Assembly (NCBI RefSeq): GCF_027706725.1
Contig: NZ_JAQFWQ010000009.1
Span: forward strand, 1 to 64,000
DNA: 64,000 nt
From: Nocardiopsis endophytica
Lineage (GTDB): Bacteria; Actinomycetota; Actinomycetes; Streptosporangiales; Streptosporangiaceae
Direction: 5' to 3'
Every line of letters begins with the position of its first letter. The first letter of the stretch is position 1. Under the pieces are notes generated by a model. It saw nothing but the letters and a program-made list of their open reading frames with translations. It did no database searches and was not told the origin of the DNA. Below, piece by piece: positions 11,285-19,809 of this stretch. The position numbers were made by a program, and so were the translations under genes.

Positions 11285-11677
11285 TCAGCGCAGGTCGTTG
11301 ATGTGGAAGCCGCCCTCGACCTTGTTGATCTGCCACACCTTGTTGTCCCGGCCGCCGGTGACGGTGTTGTGGACCGTGTTGTACTCGGTGCGCTCGGTGG
11401 TGAAGTGCGGGGCGAGGGCGGCGACGAGCCCGCGGATGTCCTCGTCGCGGTCGGCGGCGTCGCGGATGTGCCCGGCGAGGGTGCCGACGAGCACCTCGTC
11501 CTCGCCGTCGGCGTCGCGCGCCTCGTCGAGGGCCTCGCGCTCGGGCGTCCCGTCGCCGAAGCGCTTGCGCAGCGCCTTGCGGAGCGCGGTCACCGAGTCC
11601 TTGGCGCCTTGGGTGAGCAGTTCCGTGGCCTTCCCGGCGACCGCCGCGGCCATCGCCAGCATCACCTCGTCGCCCAT
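11285..11677 (-). CDS. Putative amyloid-motif effector (Bell/HeLo-like)
   Basis: Small protein of 130 residues, divergent from the NB-ARC gene at 11891. Residues 1-92 look wholly helical, with an amphipathic alanine-rich start (MLAMAAAVAGKATELL), like the small membrane-active domains (Bell/HeLo-like) that accompany bacterial NLRs. The C-terminus, residues 103-122 (HNTVTGGRDNKVWQINKVEG), aligns without gaps to residues 5-24 of the divergent NLR (shared H, N, T, G, R, Q). That is the arrangement of bacterial amyloid signalling motifs, where the receptor seeds the effector. GGAGG lies 8 bases before the ATG. Function is inferred; no toxin activity can be read directly. Confidence 0.65.
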   Translation of the reverse strand: MGDEVMLAMAAAVAGKATELLTQGAKDSVTALRKALRKRFGDGTPEREALDEARDADGEDEVLVGTLAGHIRDAADRDEDIRGLVAALAPHFTTERTEYNTVHNTVTGGRDNKVWQINKVEGGFHINDLR

Positions 11678-11890
11678 CGTCGCGTCCTCCAGCCGTCGGC
11701 AGCGGGGGTAGGGGCGTGCGCGGCCCCCAGCTCAACCCTGCCACCTTGGCACAGGGGAGAGGCGGACGGGGAACGGGCCGATGTCCGTATACGGTCACCG
11801 GCGGCACGGCCCGCCGGACGGCGCGCGAAGGCGTGCGTAGGATCACTACCGAACCCCCAGACCCCCCGATCCGCCGAGGAGTCCACGCCG

Positions 11891-14170
11891 GTGACGGATT
11901 ACCACAACACGTCGAGCGGCAATCGAGGCGGCAACCATGTCCAGGCAGGGCACATCGACGAACTGGTCATGACCGTCGTCAACGAGGCGGCCGAGCCCAG
12001 GAAACCGGTGTGGGACGTCACCCGGGCGCTGCACGGCCCCTTCGTCAACCACGACGACGCGTGCGCCTACGCGGGCAAGGTGTACCGCGAGACGGCGCTG
12101 CGAGGGCGCCCGGGCGGCCTCTACGTCATCGGCCCCCGAGGGGTGGGGAAGTCGGCCTTCGGGGTGGAGGCGGCACACCTGCTCCGCTCCCTGTACCGGA
12201 GCTCGGCGGCCGACCCGGGGGACGACGCGGGCAGGCCCGCCGCCTCCGAGGAGTGCGTCTGGGGACTCCACGTCGACCTGGACGAACAGCGCGCGGCAGG
12301 GGCCGAGGACCACGTCTTCCTCGGCGACGCGCTCGCTTCGCTGCTGCGCGACCTCGGGATGCCCGGGGAAGAGATCCCCCCGACCCTCAAGGAGCGTTCG
12401 CGGGAGTTCCGCAGGATCACCGGTGAAGAGCCCTGCATCGTGATCGTGGAGGGGATCACCTCCGCGCGGGAGGCCGACCTCTTCGCGACGGGCGGCGGCA
12501 GCATGGTGCTGTTCACCGGCCGTGGGGAGATCACGGGCCTGCGCCGCCGCAACGTCCCGACGGTGCGCCTGCCCGCCCTGCGCACCGACGACGCCCTGGC
12601 CCTGCTGCGCGGGTTCGACGGTCCCGAGGAGCGCCTGGAGCGGCTGATCGGCGCCGACACCCGGGCCGCACGCGCGCTGGTCGACCGCTGCGGCGGACTC
12701 CCGCTCGCACTGCAGATCGCCGGCGCCTATCTGAGCATGTGGCCTGAGGAGACGCCCGCGTCGGTCGTCGCGCGGCTCGACGCCTCCGGGGCCCACCTGC
12801 CCCAGGAGCTCGACCGCCTGGTCGAAGCCGAGGAAGGCGAGCCGCGCCTGGACGAGGTGATCGCCCTGGGCTTCGGCGACCTGCGCTCGGACGCGGCCCA
12901 GCGGCTCTACCGCGCGCTGGGCGACCTCCCCGGGCTGCGCGTGCACGAGGGCCTCCCCGCCGCACTGCTGGGGTCCCTGGAGGAGGCGCGCGACGCCCTC
13001 GGGCGGCTCGTCCGGTCCTGCCTGATGGCCGCCGAGGGGGAGGGCCGGTACCGCTGGGAGCCCCTGATCCGCCACGACGCCCACCGGCGCGCCCAGGCCG
13101 AGCCCGACGACCGGCGCCGGGAGGCCAGGGAGCGCGCCGTCGCCTGGTACACGGCCGCCCTGGCCAAGGCGGACCGTGCCGGGGGAATGGGGAGCGGCCG
13201 GAGCCGGGCGACGGCCGAGCACGGCGACGCGGCCGCCGCCCGGGAGATCACCGCCCCCTTCGGGGAGGCGCAGGGCGAAGCGTCGGCGTGGGTCGGCGAG
13301 GTCCTGGACACGGTCCCGGCCCTGATGGCCATGGCCGTGGAGACCGGGCGGCGGCGGGACGCCCTGGTGATGGCGGAATCGTGCTGGTACGGCGTGCACG
13401 AGCTGCGGCGCGGGTCCGTCGGGGCGGAGATCTTCCGCCACGCGGGCGAGATCGCCCGTGCGGAGGGCGACCGGGTCGCGGCCGCCAGGATGGACAACTA
13501 CCTGGCCCGCGCCCTCGTCGATGACGGGGAGCTGGACGGGGCCGCGGCGGTGCTCGCGACGGCCCTCGACGAGGCTCCCCGGGCGTGGGAGCGCGCCGTC
13601 CTGTTGGAGACGCGCGGGCTGCTGCACAAGGAGCGCGGCGAGTTCGACGCGGCAGAGGCCGACCTGCGGGAGCGCCGCCGGATCAACGAGGAGCTCGGCA
13701 GGCTGCGGGCACAGATGATCGACGGCTACCAGATCGGCGGGCTGTACCTGAGCGCCGGTGACCTCACGGCCGCCAGGGGCGAGCTGGAGGCGGTCCGGGC
13801 CATGGCGGAGGAGTGGCGGGGCGCGGACGACGACTGGCGCTCGCTGGCCGCGAAGAACGGGGTCCGGCTCGCCGAGGTGTACCTCCGCTCCGGTGAGCCC
13901 GAGGCCGCGTTGGAGGCGGGGGAGGCCGCCCTGCAGGCGTTCGGACCGGCCGCGCCCGCCCTGCGCAAGGCGGACGCGCTCGCGGTGATGGCGCGGGCAC
14001 GGGGCAGGATGGGCGACGCGGGCGGGCCGGGTGACACGGGCGGGCCGGGTGACGTGGGGGAGCGCGGCGACGCGAACGCCACGCGCACCTGGGCGGCGAC
14101 GGCGGTTCGCCTGTACCGGCGGCACCACCTCTACGAGAAGGCGGAGGCACTGGCCGACCTGCTCCGGTGA
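11891..14170 (+). CDS. NLR-like NB-ARC/TPR ATPase with N-terminal amyloid motif
   Basis: STAND ATPase of 759 residues. Residues 4-24 (HNTSSGNRGGNHVQAGHID) are a Gly/Asn/Gln amyloid-like motif matching the C-terminus of the divergent small protein. The nucleotide domain has a Walker A (GPRGVGKS, 81-88), a degenerate Walker B (CIVIVEGIT, 182-190, Glu where Asp-Asp is usual), a sensor-like strand (SMVLFTGR) and GLPL (CGGLPLAL, 267-274). A winged-helix-like region follows, and from about residue 500 helical TPR-type repeats (for example LARALVDDGELDGAAAVL). The GTG has GAGGAG nine bases upstream. Predicted role: ligand-triggered oligomerisation that templates the effector, in defence or programmed death; inference. 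Confidence 0.75.
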   Translation: MTDYHNTSSGNRGGNHVQAGHIDELVMTVVNEAAEPRKPVWDVTRALHGPFVNHDDACAYAGKVYRETALRGRPGGLYVIGPRGVGKSAFGVEAAHLLRSLYRSSAADPGDDAGRPAASEECVWGLHVDLDEQRAAGAEDHVFLGDALASLLRDLGMPGEEIPPTLKERSREFRRITGEEPCIVIVEGITSAREADLFATGGGSMVLFTGRGEITGLRRRNVPTVRLPALRTDDALALLRGFDGPEERLERLIGADTRAARALVDRCGGLPLALQIAGAYLSMWPEETPASVVARLDASGAHLPQELDRLVEAEEGEPRLDEVIALGFGDLRSDAAQRLYRALGDLPGLRVHEGLPAALLGSLEEARDALGRLVRSCLMAAEGEGRYRWEPLIRHDAHRRAQAEPDDRRREARERAVAWYTAALAKADRAGGMGSGRSRATAEHGDAAAAREITAPFGEAQGEASAWVGEVLDTVPALMAMAVETGRRRDALVMAESCWYGVHELRRGSVGAEIFRHAGEIARAEGDRVAAARMDNYLARALVDDGELDGAAAVLATALDEAPRAWERAVLLETRGLLHKERGEFDAAEADLRERRRINEELGRLRAQMIDGYQIGGLYLSAGDLTAARGELEAVRAMAEEWRGADDDWRSLAAKNGVRLAEVYLRSGEPEAALEAGEAALQAFGPAAPALRKADALAVMARARGRMGDAGGPGDTGGPGDVGERGDANATRTWAATAVRLYRRHHLYEKAEALADLLR

Positions 14171-14217
14171 CCCCCGAACCCCGCGCCCGGCCCGCGCGGA
14201 TATGCGGGTGTGCTCCG

Positions 14218-14281
14218 CGTTGATCTCGGGAGAAACGACGCTTCCGGGCCGCTTTTAGGGGCGCATTTCCCGAGATCAACG
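14218..14281. repeat. Type A palindrome
   Basis: Perfect 14-base arms (CGTTGATCTCGGGA at 14218-14231 and its complement at 14268-14281) enclose AGAAACGACGCTTCCGGG and more. The same arms occur at 39146-39209. The right arm contains the stop codon of the minus-strand gene ending at 14276. Confidence 0.8.
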
Positions 14282-16072
14282 GGAGGCGGGCCGGCCGGAG
14301 GCGGCGCGCGGCTCGGGGCCGCCCTCCCGACGGCTTCGGTCAGGTCGCCGGTCTCCGCTGATCAAGCGGGGGGGGGGGACTCGCAAGCGGGTCTTTCCCT
14401 GGGGCCCGGCCACCACGGCCCCCTTCTCGCCCCACTCGACCAGGAGCGCATCGCGATGCAGCCAGGCCGCTGCGGCTGCCGCCACGGTGACGGCGTCCGC
14501 CGGGCCGTCGGCCGCAATACGGGTCCACGGCGCGTCCGGTTCCGCCAACAGGAACTCGCCGCCGGGAAGCGCCGCCACCGCCAAGGCCGCCACCGGACGA
14601 CGCTCCAGCTCCGCGCGCGCCCACGCCACCGCCTCGGGCTCGGGAACCGGCCACGGGCGCACCAACGCCTCGGCCTCCTTCGCGCGCGCCGGAGAGGGGT
14701 CCTCCACGCTCACCAGCAGCGCCCCGTCCGTCGGGCCGCACACCGCGGCCGGGCGCAGGCGCGTGCGCAGCACCGGCGCCCCAAGGTCGGTCCCGCCGTC
14801 CTCGGCCGTCACACGCCAGGCCGTGGTCTCGGCCGCGTGCACGACCGGGCCGTCGAGTCCCGGGACCTCCACCGGGCCGGGCGGCGGCTCCAAGCCCATC
14901 AACGCGTAGCACAGCGCGCGCAACCGCTCCGCCGCCTCGCCCTGATGGTCGATGAGCAGGTCTCCTATGCCGGGACCGTGTCCGTCGACGCTGGGCCCCT
15001 TGGTCGCGCCCGCGATCGCCTCCTCGATCCGCTCCAGCGGGTCGTCCTCCGGCCCCAGGGACGGGCAGGCGGCGCCGAACGCGTGCAGCGGGGAGGCGGG
15101 GTCCAGCTCGTCCCTGCCGAAGGCCGCCAGCAGCACCGGCCGCCCCAGCGCCGCCGCGTAGTAGGTCGTGCTGCCGTGGTCGCCGACCACGGCGTCGGCG
15201 GCGATCAGCGCCGCCCGCCAGCCCTCGTGCGGGTCCACGAGCGCCAGCCCGGCCGCGCGTTCCTGGCGCAGCAGAAGATCCAGGCCGTTCAGCTGCCCGT
15301 GCCGGTGCCACACGTTGGGATGCACGACCAGGGCGGTGCGGTAGGTGTCGTTCGGCAGTCGGCGCAGGATCCGGCGGATGCCCTCGCGCACCGACCCGAC
15401 CAGCGAGTCGCGGTTCCACGTGGACGAGAGCACCACCAGGCGGCCGCCCTCGGGCACGCCCAGCGCGCGGCGGAAGCGGTCGCGCCGACCAGCATTGTGG
15501 GCCATGCGGTCGAACGACGGGTCGCCGACGACCTCGGTGCGGACTCCGCGTAGGGCACCGGCGATCCTCGCCCGCTGCTCGTGGTGTGAGAGGGCCAGTG
15601 CGGTAGGGATCGGCGCTCCGGCGTGCAGAAGCTGTTCCGGGGCGAGGCCGGACGCTGATTCCAGGGCTCCGGGTGTCTCGCCCACCAGGCGGTTGTGCCC
15701 CGCGCCGTGCGGCATGAGGAGCAGCGGCGGACCGGTAGGGCCGGGGACCGCCACCGTGCCGCCCGCCATGGACAGCCGGTGCAGCCCGTCCTTAGGAGAG
15801 GCGGCCAGCGCGAGCGCGTACTCGCCGCGTCGTGCCACGGCGTCTTCCCAGGGTAGGACCTGATCGACCCCGCCGGCGGCGAGCACGGAACGGATCCCGG
15901 CCTCGGAGACCGAACCGGGGTTCAGGGTGTAGTCGACACGGATACGCAGGTCGCCGCCGAACACCTCCACCGCGTCGAGCAACCGCCCGGCGGCGGGCAC
16001 GCTGCGCACGACGACGAGGACCTTGCGCTCGGGCGTGGGGAAGGTCTGCCAGGGGTCGTGGGGGACGGGCAT
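14276..16072 (-). CDS. GT-B-like protein (glycerophosphotransferase-like), function unknown
   Basis: Protein of 598 residues. Its first 380 residues look like a two-domain GT-B fold, with segments such as LSSTWNRDSL, VHPNVWHRHG and DAVVGDHGSTTYYAAALGRPV that resemble CDP-glycerol glycerophosphotransferase-like and UDP-sugar enzymes. The last 200 residues are unrecognised. No membrane segment is evident. A run of 11 C (14368-14378 on the plus strand as G) lies near the 3' end. With one more C the frame would stop at 14340 after VPPPPLDQRRPAT, so the last 30 residues, which run into a repeat element, may be an artefact or a slippage product. It precedes nothing downstream; DUF3054 gene lies 31 bases upstream. 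Confidence 0.7.
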   Translation of the reverse strand: MPVPHDPWQTFPTPERKVLVVVRSVPAAGRLLDAVEVFGGDLRIRVDYTLNPGSVSEAGIRSVLAAGGVDQVLPWEDAVARRGEYALALAASPKDGLHRLSMAGGTVAVPGPTGPPLLLMPHGAGHNRLVGETPGALESASGLAPEQLLHAGAPIPTALALSHHEQRARIAGALRGVRTEVVGDPSFDRMAHNAGRRDRFRRALGVPEGGRLVVLSSTWNRDSLVGSVREGIRRILRRLPNDTYRTALVVHPNVWHRHGQLNGLDLLLRQERAAGLALVDPHEGWRAALIAADAVVGDHGSTTYYAAALGRPVLLAAFGRDELDPASPLHAFGAACPSLGPEDDPLERIEEAIAGATKGPSVDGHGPGIGDLLIDHQGEAAERLRALCYALMGLEPPPGPVEVPGLDGPVVHAAETTAWRVTAEDGGTDLGAPVLRTRLRPAAVCGPTDGALLVSVEDPSPARAKEAEALVRPWPVPEPEAVAWARAELERRPVAALAVAALPGGEFLLAEPDAPWTRIAADGPADAVTVAAAAAAWLHRDALLVEWGEKGAVVAGPQGKTRLRVPPPRLISGDRRPDRSRREGGPEPRAASGRPASR

Positions 16073-16103
16073 CGCTCGGCAGGGGGTCGGGGCCGGTCGG
16101 GCG

Positions 16104-16505
16104 CTAGGAGGCCGGGGCCTCCTCGTCCTCCCTGCGGCGGCCGCGCCCCATGGTGAAGGGGCGGGCGAGCTCGCGCCAGCCCACCATCGCGGCCCCGAGG
16201 AACACCGTGGTGACGATGGCGAACGACCAGGGGGCGCCGTCGGAGGTCAGGAAGGCGCGCAGGGCCAGGCCGACGGGGACGGTGACCGCCCACACGATCA
16301 CCCCGGTCCACACCGCCCGCATCGGCGAGCGCCACGCCCGCGCCACCAGCCACCCGGCGACCAGCCCGGCGGCGAAGGGCCACGCGGTGCCGAGGAACCC
16401 GGCGATCGAGGAGGCCTCCTCGTGCGAGGCCCGCCCGACGGCGACGAAGGCGCCGACGCAGAGCAGGTCCAGGACGGCGGCCACGGCGATGGGGACGAAG
16501 CGCAT
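16104..16505 (-). CDS. DUF3054 family membrane protein
   Basis: Protein of 133 residues with four hydrophobic helices (about 5-22, 35-55, 65-85, 92-110) and a charged C-terminal tail (GRGRRREDEEAPAS). It matches the small actinobacterial DUF3054 family of unknown function. It lies 31 bases upstream of the GT-B-like gene and on the same strand, so the two are probably cotranscribed. Confidence 0.82.
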   Translation of the reverse strand: MRFVPIAVAAVLDLLCVGAFVAVGRASHEEASSIAGFLGTAWPFAAGLVAGWLVARAWRSPMRAVWTGVIVWAVTVPVGLALRAFLTSDGAPWSFAIVTTVFLGAAMVGWRELARPFTMGRGRRREDEEAPAS

Positions 16506-16571
16506 GCCCCCAGGCTATGGCCGTCACCGGGCACCCGGTAACGGGGCAGCCCCTGGGGGTCAGTAGAAGAG

Positions 16572-16663
16572 ACTTGGCGTCCTCTCCGTCGTGGGTGACG
16601 GAGATTCCTGCGGCTCGGGTGCCGCAGGAGCGGTCTACCTCACGGAGGCCGCTGGTTCCTGTT
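16572..16663 (-). ncRNA. Candidate omega-RNA / right end of tnpB element
   Basis: Immediately after tnpB on the minus strand are two perfect hairpins: a 9-bp stem (TCCTGCGGC...GCCGCAGGA, 16606-16629) and a 7-bp stem (CTCCGTC...GACGGAG, 16584-16603). They are followed by GGACGCCAAG on the minus strand, which resembles the scaffold end seen before the guide in TnpB omega-RNAs. The guide would then be the chromosomal sequence just below 16572. Boundaries are approximate. Confidence 0.5.
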
Positions 16664-17887
16664 TCACTGGGATACGCCTACCGCTCTCGCGGTCGGACTG
16701 ACAATCCCTCCGCAGGCTTTTATCCTCTCCGCCCGCCCGGCGGCGAGTATGACTAACGATGCATTGACGTCCCGGTCGTGGATAGTGGCGCATTTCCTGC
16801 ATTGCCATGTGCGCACATGTAGGGACTTCGGTCCATTGATCGACGCGCATTGAGAGCAGGTCTGTGTGGTAGGAAGGAAGCGATCCACCTTGTGGAAGGT
16901 CCTGCCGTGGAGCGAGGCTTTATAGGTCAACATCCTCAGGAAGGTCGACCATGCGGCATCGTGTACGCTCTTCGCTGATCTGCTGCAACTGAGGAGGCTT
17001 CGAACATCCAGGTCCTCCGCATAAACCGTTTGGTTCTCGCGGATGATGCGGGTGGACAGCTTGTGTTGGAAGTCTCGGCGCGCATCGGTGACCTGCGCGT
17101 GCGTTCGTGCGAGGCGAAGGCGTGCCTTGGCTCGGTTGTTCGACCCCTTCTGTTTGCGTGAGATTGAACGGTGGGCCTTTCGTAGCTTGCGTTCCGCGCG
17201 GCGGAGGAAGCGCGGATTGGCGATCCTGGTCCCGTCGGACAGGACTGCGAAATGGGTAAGGCCAAGGTCGATCGCCACATCGTCATCAGTGTCCGGCATT
17301 GGGGTGTTCTCGACGGTGACGACGAAGGAGGCGAAGTACCTGTCGGAGGCGTCTTTAATGATGGTCACGCTTGAGGGGGGTGCGGGTAAGGAGCGCGACC
17401 AGACTACGGGTATCTCTCCGACCTTAGGGAGCGAGAGGCGTCCGGCTTCGGTGACCTTCCAGCCACTGGTCCTGGTAAAACAGGCTGACTGCCTACCGTC
17501 GCGGCGGGACTTGAACTTGGGTGCCCCGACGTGCGGCCCCTTGCGCTTCCCGCTTTTTGAGTCCTCGTGCGCCTTCCATGCCCTGTCCAGGTGGCGAAGT
17601 GTCTGTTGCAGGGGTACCGCTGCGACCTCCCTGAGCCACTCCCGCTCCGGGGTCCGTCTCGCTTCGGAGACGAGGGGCCTGTACAGGTCGTAGCTGTTCG
17701 GGACTCGTCGGTAGGGCCCCTCCGCCAGCCGTGACCTGGGTGGGCCGAGCAGCTTGTTCGAGCGCTTGATCGGGATGATCTGCTCAAGGGCATCGTTCCA
17801 GACAGTCCGCACGCACCCGAACAGGCGTGCCAATCGCTCAACCTGGCCCGAGGTTGGATACACGCGGTATTGGTATCGAAGCCGCAT
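16664..17887 (-). mobile_element. tnpB: TnpB RNA-guided nuclease of IS200/IS605 (IS1341-type) element
   Basis: Protein of 407 residues. RuvC residues are D207 (AIDLGL), E291 (YAEDLD) and the D in HDRDVNAS (371-373). The zinc finger is C344, C347, C363, C366 (CSQC...CRKC). The ATG at 17887 starts the conserved N-terminal RNA-binding region. There is no tnpA, so this is a solo tnpB unit. The C-terminus reads RAVGVSQ then stop, while a frame one base away continues with PVKQEPAASVR to a stop at 16635, a tail typical of this family, so a small indel near 16670 may have clipped it. Codon use is visibly less GC-rich than neighbours, suggesting acquisition. Confidence 0.9.
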
Positions 17888-18058
17888 GTGAGTAGCGTAG
17901 CCGCCCGCACTCGAACGTGTGAGCGAATCCGGAGAATCTGTGGATGCCAAGGAAGGACCGGCCGACGGAGGGGGATGGGGGCCTCCGCCGGCCGGTCCGG
18001 TGCCGCGGTCGGGCCGCGGCGGGTGCGAGGTGCTACGGCCCTGTGCCGGGCCGCCGGG

Positions 18059-19225
18059 TCAGCCCGTCAGCAGGGTGACCCCGTAGGTCTCCAGGATCGG
18101 GTTGACCGGCTGGAAGAAGGTCGTCCCGCCGGACGTGCAGTCGCCCGAGCCGCCGGAGGTGACGCCCTGGGCCTGGTCGTCGCTGAGCCAGGAGCCGCCC
18201 GAGTCGCCGGGCTCGGCGCACACGTCGGTCTGGGTCAGCCCGTTGACCGTGCCCTGCGGGTAGGACACCGACTGGTTCTTGGCCTGGACGGTGCCGCAGT
18301 GCCAGCCGGTGGTCGAGCCCGAGCGGCAGATGGAGGCGCCCTCGGGGGCCTCCTCCGAGCCGGCGACGGTGACGGTCCCGCCCTCGTAGTCGTTGACCGC
18401 GGGGGTGGGGGTCCAGTTGTCGTCGGTCTCGACCGCCGCCATGTCGGCGCCGGGGAACTCGGCGTCGGTCACCGTGCCGGTGCCCGACCCGTCCTCGGAG
18501 CTCACCTGGGTCCCGGCGTCGCCGCAGTGGCCCGCGGTGACGAAGCCGGTCTCGGTGGCGAACCCGATCGAGCAGCGGCCGCCGCCCGTGGAGTAGGCGT
18601 CGCCGCCGACCACGTCGGCGTAGAGCCGCGGCTCGTCCTTCGTGGTCTCCACCGTGTAGGCGTCCGCGGGCACGCCCGCCGCCTCCGCGAACTCCTCGGC
18701 GGCGGCCTCCTCGCCCTCCAGGGCGGTGATGACCACGCTGTCCTGCCGGATGTCCGGGTACCACCCGGCGATGCCCTCGGACAGCTCCGCGCCCTCGGCG
18801 TTGAGGTCGGCGATCATGGCGTCCAGCTCGTCCTGGCCGTTGTCGACGACCTCGGCCTCGGCGCCGGCCGCGGTGACCTGGTCGGCCGCGGAGGCGTCGG
18901 TGACCGCGACGGTCAGGGTGCCCGACTCGATGTCGAACCAGCTCCCGCCGAAGGCCTCGCCCAGGTCCGAGCGGAGGGCCTGGTCGGTGTCGCGGGCCTC
19001 GGCCTCGGTGTCGAGCAGCTCCTTCGCCTCGGCCTCACTGAGGCCCAGGTCGCGCTGCATCGCCTCGAGCTGGTCCCCGGCGACCGAGCCGCCGGAGGCG
19101 CTTTCGGCCGCCACCGAGGCGGCCTCCTGGGGGGATCCTCCGGACAGGGCCGCGAAGCCGGCCCCGACCAGACCCAGAGCGAGCGCGCCGCCGCCTGCGG
19201 CGCGCGCGATGGTGGACTTTCGCAT
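18059..19225 (-). CDS. Secreted S1 serine protease (NAPase/streptogrisin-like)
   Basis: Preproprotease of 388 residues. A signal peptide spans about residues 1-28, followed by an alpha-lytic-protease-type propeptide to about residue 203. The mature chymotrypsin-fold domain begins near ADVVGGDAYS. The triad is H233 (TAGHC), D261 (GADMAAV) and S342 (GDSGGS). Three cysteine pairs are likely: C218-C234, C300-C310 and C336-C363. Segments such as CRSGSTTGWHCGT and AEPGDSGGS closely follow the Nocardiopsis alkaline protease. The mature part is acidic. It stands alone between tnpB and the S9 peptidase and is exported, presumably for nutrient acquisition. Confidence 0.94.
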   Translation of the reverse strand: MRKSTIARAAGGGALALGLVGAGFAALSGGSPQEAASVAAESASGGSVAGDQLEAMQRDLGLSEAEAKELLDTEAEARDTDQALRSDLGEAFGGSWFDIESGTLTVAVTDASAADQVTAAGAEAEVVDNGQDELDAMIADLNAEGAELSEGIAGWYPDIRQDSVVITALEGEEAAAEEFAEAAGVPADAYTVETTKDEPRLYADVVGGDAYSTGGGRCSIGFATETGFVTAGHCGDAGTQVSSEDGSGTGTVTDAEFPGADMAAVETDDNWTPTPAVNDYEGGTVTVAGSEEAPEGASICRSGSTTGWHCGTVQAKNQSVSYPQGTVNGLTQTDVCAEPGDSGGSWLSDDQAQGVTSGGSGDCTSGGTTFFQPVNPILETYGVTLLTG

Positions 19226-19771
19226 CCATCCGCCCTTTCGAATTGTTGGGGGTAAGGGCGGGTCCGCGTTGAAGAGCGGGGGCTCAAGGCGGACCCGGCC
19301 GCCGGGCCGACCGGGGTTCCGGGCGGCGCCGACAGGCCGTTCACCCTGCGGTTTTGCGCCGCATTGGGTAAACGATGTGCCACCTTAGGTGATGGTGTCC
19401 GAGTGGCGACAGATGCCGGTGACCTTCCGAAATGGAGGGATGTTACCGGCTGGTCGGGTCTGTCGGACCGGCGCGTCGGGCGGGCGGGGGTGAAACGGCG
19501 ACGTGGCGCCCCGGATACCCGATGAAGGGGTGATGGGATGTCTGAGTGCCGTCCGGAATGTCAAGTACAGAGATTGGCCGGATCAGGACAGTAAACCCGG
19601 GGCCGGGATAAGCGTCGTTTGTCGCAGCCGGGTGCGGAGTTCAGGCGGACTGTTCACCTGCGAGGGATTCGGTTGCGCGAATCGTCAAATCCGGAACAGG
19701 TGGAAGCGGGAGGGTGTCAACGCGCCGGTTGCCGGGCAGTGCCGGCGGCGGCCAGACGGTGCCGGGCGGTG
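19226..19771. other. Gene-free intergenic region
   Basis: About 550 bases between the protease start and the end of the S9 peptidase. The part 19380-19700 is less GC-rich than its surroundings. It should carry the protease promoter near 19230-19400. No convincing ORF, RNA gene or palindrome of the repeat families was seen. Confidence 0.5.
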
Positions 19772-19804
19772 CCGGGCGGTGCCGGCGTCCCCGGCACCGC
19801 CCGG
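19772..19804 (-). terminator. Strong hairpin after S9 peptidase
   Basis: A perfect 14-bp stem (CCGGGCGGTGCCGG and its complement) with a 5-base loop begins six bases beyond the peptidase stop on the minus strand. No T-run follows. The upstream arm itself is a duplicated GCCGGGCGGT unit. Confidence 0.6.
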
Positions 19805-19809
19805 ACCGC

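Noticed and set aside
11303-11890. N-terminal extension of the NLR frame
   Set aside because: It is antisense to the small effector and lacks sense. The GTG at 11891 has a good GAGGAG and opens the amyloid-like motif.
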